A stretch of 7,925 nucleotides of DNA. Origin: Alphaproteobacteria bacterium (GTDB taxonomy: Bacteria; Pseudomonadota; Alphaproteobacteria; Caulobacterales; Caulobacteraceae). The stretch lies in NCBI GenBank assembly GCA_028869395.1, contig JAGWSE010000472.1:1-7925 (forward strand). Direction: 5' to 3'. Shown piece by piece: positions 5,341-7,925 of the stretch. Positions within the stretch are counted from its first letter, which is position 1; the number at the start of each line of letters is the position of its first letter. The notes below the pieces were generated by a model that made no database searches, had not been told where the DNA came from, and saw only the letters and a program-made list of their open reading frames with translations. The position numbers and the translations under genes were made by a program.

Positions 5341-6605
5341 CAGTAGGCCATGCCCTGGGCCACGGCCTTCAGCTTCTCGATGGCCGAGAGGCGGTCGTCG
5401 AGGAAGTCGTGGTCGATCCACCAGTCCTCCACCTCGCGCAGCACCTCGCCGACCATCGGGCCCCTGGGCACGCCGGCGGCCATGACGTCCTCGCCGGTCA
5501 GCGGGAACGGCGGCCGGCTCCAGCCTTCGGCGAGCGCGATCATGCCGCGCCACTGGGGCGTGGTCGCCGTGCGGTTGGCCCGCGCCCAGGCGAGCTTGGC
5601 GCGGTCGCGGAAGGCGGCGTGGCCCAGCCGGTAGACGGCGCGGCGAATCTCGCGCGGGCTCATCCAGCTCTTCAGGGCGGGCGCGGGCGCGACGGCGGCG
5701 GCGATCCGGTCGCGCTCGGCGTTGGAGAGCCTGAGGTCGGCGGCCACGCGGGCGGCGTGCAGCTGGTCGTCCGGCAGCAGGGCGGCCAGGCGCAGCACCG
5801 GCTCGGTCTCGAAGAGCTGGTCGGCCTCGATCTCCACCAGCGCCTTGAAGCGCTCGACGTCGAGCGGCTCGGGCAGCACCATCTCCAGCACGCCGGTCTG
5901 CAGCATCAGGGCGACGGCGGGGCGGGGATCGTCGGCGGCGAAGAGCTTCAGGAGCTCCTTGGAGATGCGCTCGGCGGCGAGCGTCGTCACCTGGGACTTC
6001 AGGGCCGCGCAGGCGGCCACCGCCGCCGCGTCCGGCGCGCCCGCTCCGTACCAGGCCCTGAACCGGAAGAAGCGCAGGATGCGCAGATAGTCCTCGCGAA
6101 TGCGCTGCTCGGGGTCGCCCACGAAAACGATGCGCCCGGCCCGGGCGTCGGCCACGCCCTCGCCGGTGGGATCGAAGATCGAGCCGTCGCGGCGGGCGTA
6201 GAGGGCGTTGAGGGTGAAGTCCCGGCGCTGGGCGTCCTCCATCCAGTCGGTGGTGAAGGCCACCACCGCGCGGCGGCCGTCGGTGGTCACGTCGCGCCGA
6301 AGGGTGGTGATCTCGAACGGGCGGCCCCCCGCGATGGCGGTGACGGTGCCGTGGTCGACGCCGGTGGGCACGGCCCGCAGGCCCGCCGCCTCCAGCGCCT
6401 TCGTCGTCTCCTCGGGCGTCAGCACGGTGGCGATGTCGATGTCGTCGATCGGCCGGCCGACGAGGGTGTTGCGCACGCAGCCGCCGACGAAGCGAGCGCA
6501 ATCGGCGCCGCCGACCCGCTCCAGCGCGTCCATAACCGCCGCCGTCTCCGGCGCGGTCATCCACGGGCGTTGACCCAAGGCCTGGCTGACTGGCGTCTCG
6601 CTCAT
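5340..6605 (-). CDS. cca: CCA-adding tRNA nucleotidyltransferase (class II)
   Basis: Adds or repairs the 3'-terminal CCA of tRNAs from CTP and ATP in the cytosol, without a nucleic-acid template. The 421-residue protein has the class II nucleotidyltransferase head at about 35-160: FVGGCVRN (39-46) binds the triphosphate, and PIDDIDIAT (52-60) carries the metal-binding carboxylates D55 and D57. EITTLRRD (98-105) and the RRDFTLNAL motif (127-135) follow; the latter helps choose C or A in this family. IREDYLRILRFFRFRAWYG (169-187) is the neck-domain start. The C-terminal 230 residues are the variable helical body and tail that grip tRNA. This sequence alone cannot fully separate a CCA enzyme from a bacterial poly(A) polymerase, but length and motif context favour CCA addition. 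ATG 6603-6605 overlaps the preceding gene by ATGA (4 nt), and the stop overlaps the next ATG by 1 nt. Confidence 0.95.
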   Translation of the reverse strand: MSETPVSQALGQRPWMTAPETAAVMDALERVGGADCARFVGGCVRNTLVGRPIDDIDIATVLTPEETTKALEAAGLRAVPTGVDHGTVTAIAGGRPFEITTLRRDVTTDGRRAVVAFTTDWMEDAQRRDFTLNALYARRDGSIFDPTGEGVADARAGRIVFVGDPEQRIREDYLRILRFFRFRAWYGAGAPDAAAVAACAALKSQVTTLAAERISKELLKLFAADDPRPAVALMLQTGVLEMVLPEPLDVERFKALVEIEADQLFETEPVLRLAALLPDDQLHAARVAADLRLSNAERDRIAAAVAPAPALKSWMSPREIRRAVYRLGHAAFRDRAKLAWARANRTATTPQWRGMIALAEGWSRPPFPLTGEDVMAAGVPRGPMVGEVLREVEDWWIDHDFLDDRLSAIEKLKAVAQGMAY

Positions 6606-6880
6606 CGGGGCTTCTGCGCGCGCTCCTCGAAGTGGCCCGGGATCACCCGCCCCGAGGCGGTGGCCTCGGCCGGCACATAGGCCTCGCCGCGGTTGTCCCT
6701 ATGGAAGACGGCGCCGCCGATCAACGAAATCCCGACCAGGAAGGCGCCGGCCGCGAACAGCCACGGCCAGGGCGTCGAGCCCATCGGGCGGCCGGTGTGG
6801 CGCGACCACGCCCACCAGGCGAACCAGGCCGCGAAGGGGACCAGGAACAGCCCGGCGCGGGTGGCCAGCTCCTCAGGCAA
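6602..6880 (-). CDS. DUF6111-like small inner-membrane protein, TTG start
   Basis: A 92-residue protein with two hydrophobic helices, LFLVPFAAWFAWWAW (about 11-25) and WLFAAGAFLVGISLIGGAVF (40-59). A short soluble tail follows containing AYVPAEATASGRVIPGHFEE, the arrangement I associate with the alphaproteobacterial DUF6111 family that habitually lies beside the CCA transferase gene. Function is unknown; an inner-membrane location follows from the helices. The start is TTG 6878-6880, inside the end of the Nudix gene (8-nt overlap, NUDIX stop at 6873-6875). No ATG exists before Met33, which would remove the first helix, so the TTG is preferred. Its stop codon overlaps the CCA transferase ATG (ATGA), suggesting coupled translation. 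The family assignment is from memory of its pattern and not from a profile search. Confidence 0.82.
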   Translation of the reverse strand: MPEELATRAGLFLVPFAAWFAWWAWSRHTGRPMGSTPWPWLFAAGAFLVGISLIGGAVFHRDNRGEAYVPAEATASGRVIPGHFEERAQKPR

Positions 6881-7520
6881 CGGCGGCCCCGTAGAGCCGG
6901 TCGTAGAGCGCGCGCAGCATCCCGGCCGTGGCGCCCCAGATGAAGCGGTTCTCGTGCGTCATGGCGTAGAACCGGCGCCGCTGGCCGTCCGGCGTCTCGC
7001 GCTCGTGCTGCTCGTGGTTGGACGGGTCCATCAGGAAGCCGAACGGCGTCTCGAAGATGTCGGCCACCTCGTCCGGATTGGGCGTCAGCTCGAAGCCGGT
7101 GCGCACGAAGCCCACCACCGGGGTGATCAGGTAGCCGGTGCCGGTGCGGTAGGGCGTCGAAAGCCCGGCCAGCGAGACGAAGCTGGGGGCGAGGCCGATC
7201 TCCTCCTCGGCTTCCCTTAGCGCCGTCTGCCAGGGCGTCTCGCCCGGATCGCGCCGCCCGCCGGGGAAGGCGATCTGGCCGGTGTGGCGCCTGAGCGTGT
7301 CGGCGCGGCGGGTGAGGATCACCGAGAGCCCCGCCTCGCGCTCCACCAGGCCCACCAACACCGAGGCCGGGGTCAGCGGCTGGTCGGGCGGCGCCCAGCC
7401 GCCGGGCGTCAGGTCGAAGTCCGAGCGGTGCTCGCCACCGGCGGCGTCGGCGCCGTCGAGCGGATCGAGGTGGCTGGCGATCCAGTCGCGCAGCTCGTGC
7501 GCCGGGGCATAGGCGTTCAT
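6873..7520 (-). CDS. Nudix hydrolase, coenzyme A pyrophosphatase (NudL/YeaB-type)
   Basis: A 215-residue Nudix enzyme predicted to split coenzyme A or acyl-CoA into 3',5'-ADP and (acyl-)phosphopantetheine, probably in cytosolic CoA turnover. The complete Nudix box GX5EX7REUXEEXGU is present at residues 88-110, from G88 of FPGGRRD through E94, R102-E103 and E106 to G109-L110. Just before it, ILTRRADTLRRHTGQIAFPG (68-87) matches the CoA-specific NuCoA signature (LLTxRxxxLRxHxGQIxFPGG), which separates this subgroup from other Nudix enzymes. The length fits the family, with a somewhat long 50-residue N-terminal extension that includes GWAPPDQPLTPASVL. ATG 7518-7520 overlaps the DUF1285 stop by ATGA, and the 3' end overlaps the DUF6111 TTG start by 8 nt, so it sits in the coupled train. 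Confidence 0.94.
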   Translation of the reverse strand: MNAYAPAHELRDWIASHLDPLDGADAAGGEHRSDFDLTPGGWAPPDQPLTPASVLVGLVEREAGLSVILTRRADTLRRHTGQIAFPGGRRDPGETPWQTALREAEEEIGLAPSFVSLAGLSTPYRTGTGYLITPVVGFVRTGFELTPNPDEVADIFETPFGFLMDPSNHEQHERETPDGQRRRFYAMTHENRFIWGATAGMLRALYDRLYGAAVA

Positions 7521-7925
7521 GGCCGCTGCGCCCCCGTGGGGCCCAGGGGGAACCAGGCGCCGTGCGATTCCACGCCCAGCACCGGGCCCTCCGGCAGCTC
7601 CCGCGCCTCGGCCATCTCGACGAGCTCGTAGAACACGGCGCGCGCGATCAGCGCCTCGAGCCCCCGCCGCACGTGAACGTAGGGGCGCGGCTCGCCGGCC
7701 GCATTCACCTCCACGCGGATGGGGTTCTCGGGCCCCGCCTCCACCTCGTCGCCGACATTGGTCAGGAACCGCAGCACCGGACGGCCGTCCTCGCCCGCGT
7801 CGCGGTCCACGCGCACCGCGACGAAGGGGGCGTCGTCCACCTGGATCTTCAGCTTCTCGACCGGGGTGACGAGATAGGTCCCGTCCGGGTCCACCCGCAG
7901 GATGGTCGAGAACAGCCTGACCAGC
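7517..7925 (-). CDS. DUF1285 family protein, N-terminus outside window
   Basis: The frame is open to the window edge, reading LVRLFSTILRVDPDGTYLVT at its visible start and ending at TGA 7517-7519, about 135 residues. The phrases FSTILRVDPDGTYLVTPVEK, then VDDAPFVAV, and LRFLTNVGDEVEAGPENPIR followed by PYVHVRRGLEALIARAVFYEL are characteristic of DUF1285, a small soluble beta-rich family of about 180-200 residues common in alphaproteobacteria and without an established function. About 50-60 N-terminal residues are missing. ATG 7892-7894 is not used as the start because the domain reads on past it. It is the first visible gene of the operon and its stop overlaps the Nudix ATG (ATGA). Confidence 0.85.
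   Translation of the reverse strand, partial: LVRLFSTILRVDPDGTYLVTPVEKLKIQVDDAPFVAVRVDRDAGEDGRPVLRFLTNVGDEVEAGPENPIRVEVNAAGEPRPYVHVRRGLEALIARAVFYELVEMAEARELPEGPVLGVESHGAWFPLGPTGAQRP

Noticed and set aside
4399..5346. Long plus-strand open frame opposite the glutamine amidotransferase gene
   Set aside because: It is a GC-bias shadow. The composition is Gly/Arg/His/Ala-rich without motifs, while the minus strand has a full catalytic triad.
5343..6564. Apparent fusion of a 400-residue N-terminal extension to the glutamine amidotransferase
   Set aside because: The extension is Arg/Gly-rich out-of-frame sequence of the CCA transferase gene; the real start is ATG 5340 in the TGATG overlap.
5409..6680. 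423-codon plus-strand open frame opposite the CCA transferase gene
   Set aside because: Antisense shadow of a well-supported gene; no recognisable domain and low-complexity Gly/Val/Gln/His content.
1..7925. tRNA, rRNA, CRISPR array, insertion-sequence ends or integrase
   Set aside because: No cloverleaf-like element, spaced direct repeats, transposase/integrase motifs or inverted terminal repeats were seen on either strand by eye.

Overview
This is a very GC-rich chromosomal window with strong G/C third-position codon bias. The protein types and gene order suggest an alphaproteobacterium, most likely Caulobacterales (Caulobacter/Phenylobacterium-like). That placement rests on recognised families (a HemF ending shortly after its PPLVxWP motif, and a DUF1285 - Nudix - DUF6111 - CCA transferase cluster), not on a search.

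Layout. Left edge (1-519, +): the 3' part of hemF, oxygen-dependent coproporphyrinogen III oxidase (haem synthesis). It converges on three minus-strand genes at 537-2459: a glutathione S-transferase, a membrane-anchored protein of unknown function, and an RNase HI-fold protein that has lost most catalytic residues. From 2562 the plus strand carries a 109-residue conserved-looking unknown, a spermidine synthase-like protein with a SAM-type nucleotide fold, and a frameshifted phage terminase small-subunit-like gene built from two tandem helix-turn-helix repeats. Right part (4429-7925, -): a tight overlapping gene train read right to left, DUF1285 protein, CoA pyrophosphatase-type Nudix hydrolase, DUF6111 membrane protein, CCA-adding tRNA nucleotidyltransferase and class I glutamine amidotransferase. 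Overlaps are 4, 8, 4 and 1 nt. A 46-residue membrane or exported protein with a TTG start follows 54 nt downstream.

How the genes relate. The right-hand train looks like one translationally coupled operon mixing tRNA 3'-end maturation, nucleotide/CoA clean-up and envelope proteins of unknown role. The left and middle block (537-4430) looks accessory. Within it three genes have reading-frame or start-codon irregularities: an ATC apparent start for the GST, a G5 run separating an ATG from the coding frame of the membrane protein, and two compensating single-base shifts in the terminase-like gene. Either the assembly has small errors or this block is decaying; raw reads would decide.

I found no tRNA, rRNA, CRISPR array, insertion sequence or complete mobile element, and no gene-free stretch longer than about 105 nt. 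I do not see a clear new multi-gene system. The most novel-looking items are the RNase H pseudoenzyme and the double-repeat terminase-like protein standing without other phage genes.
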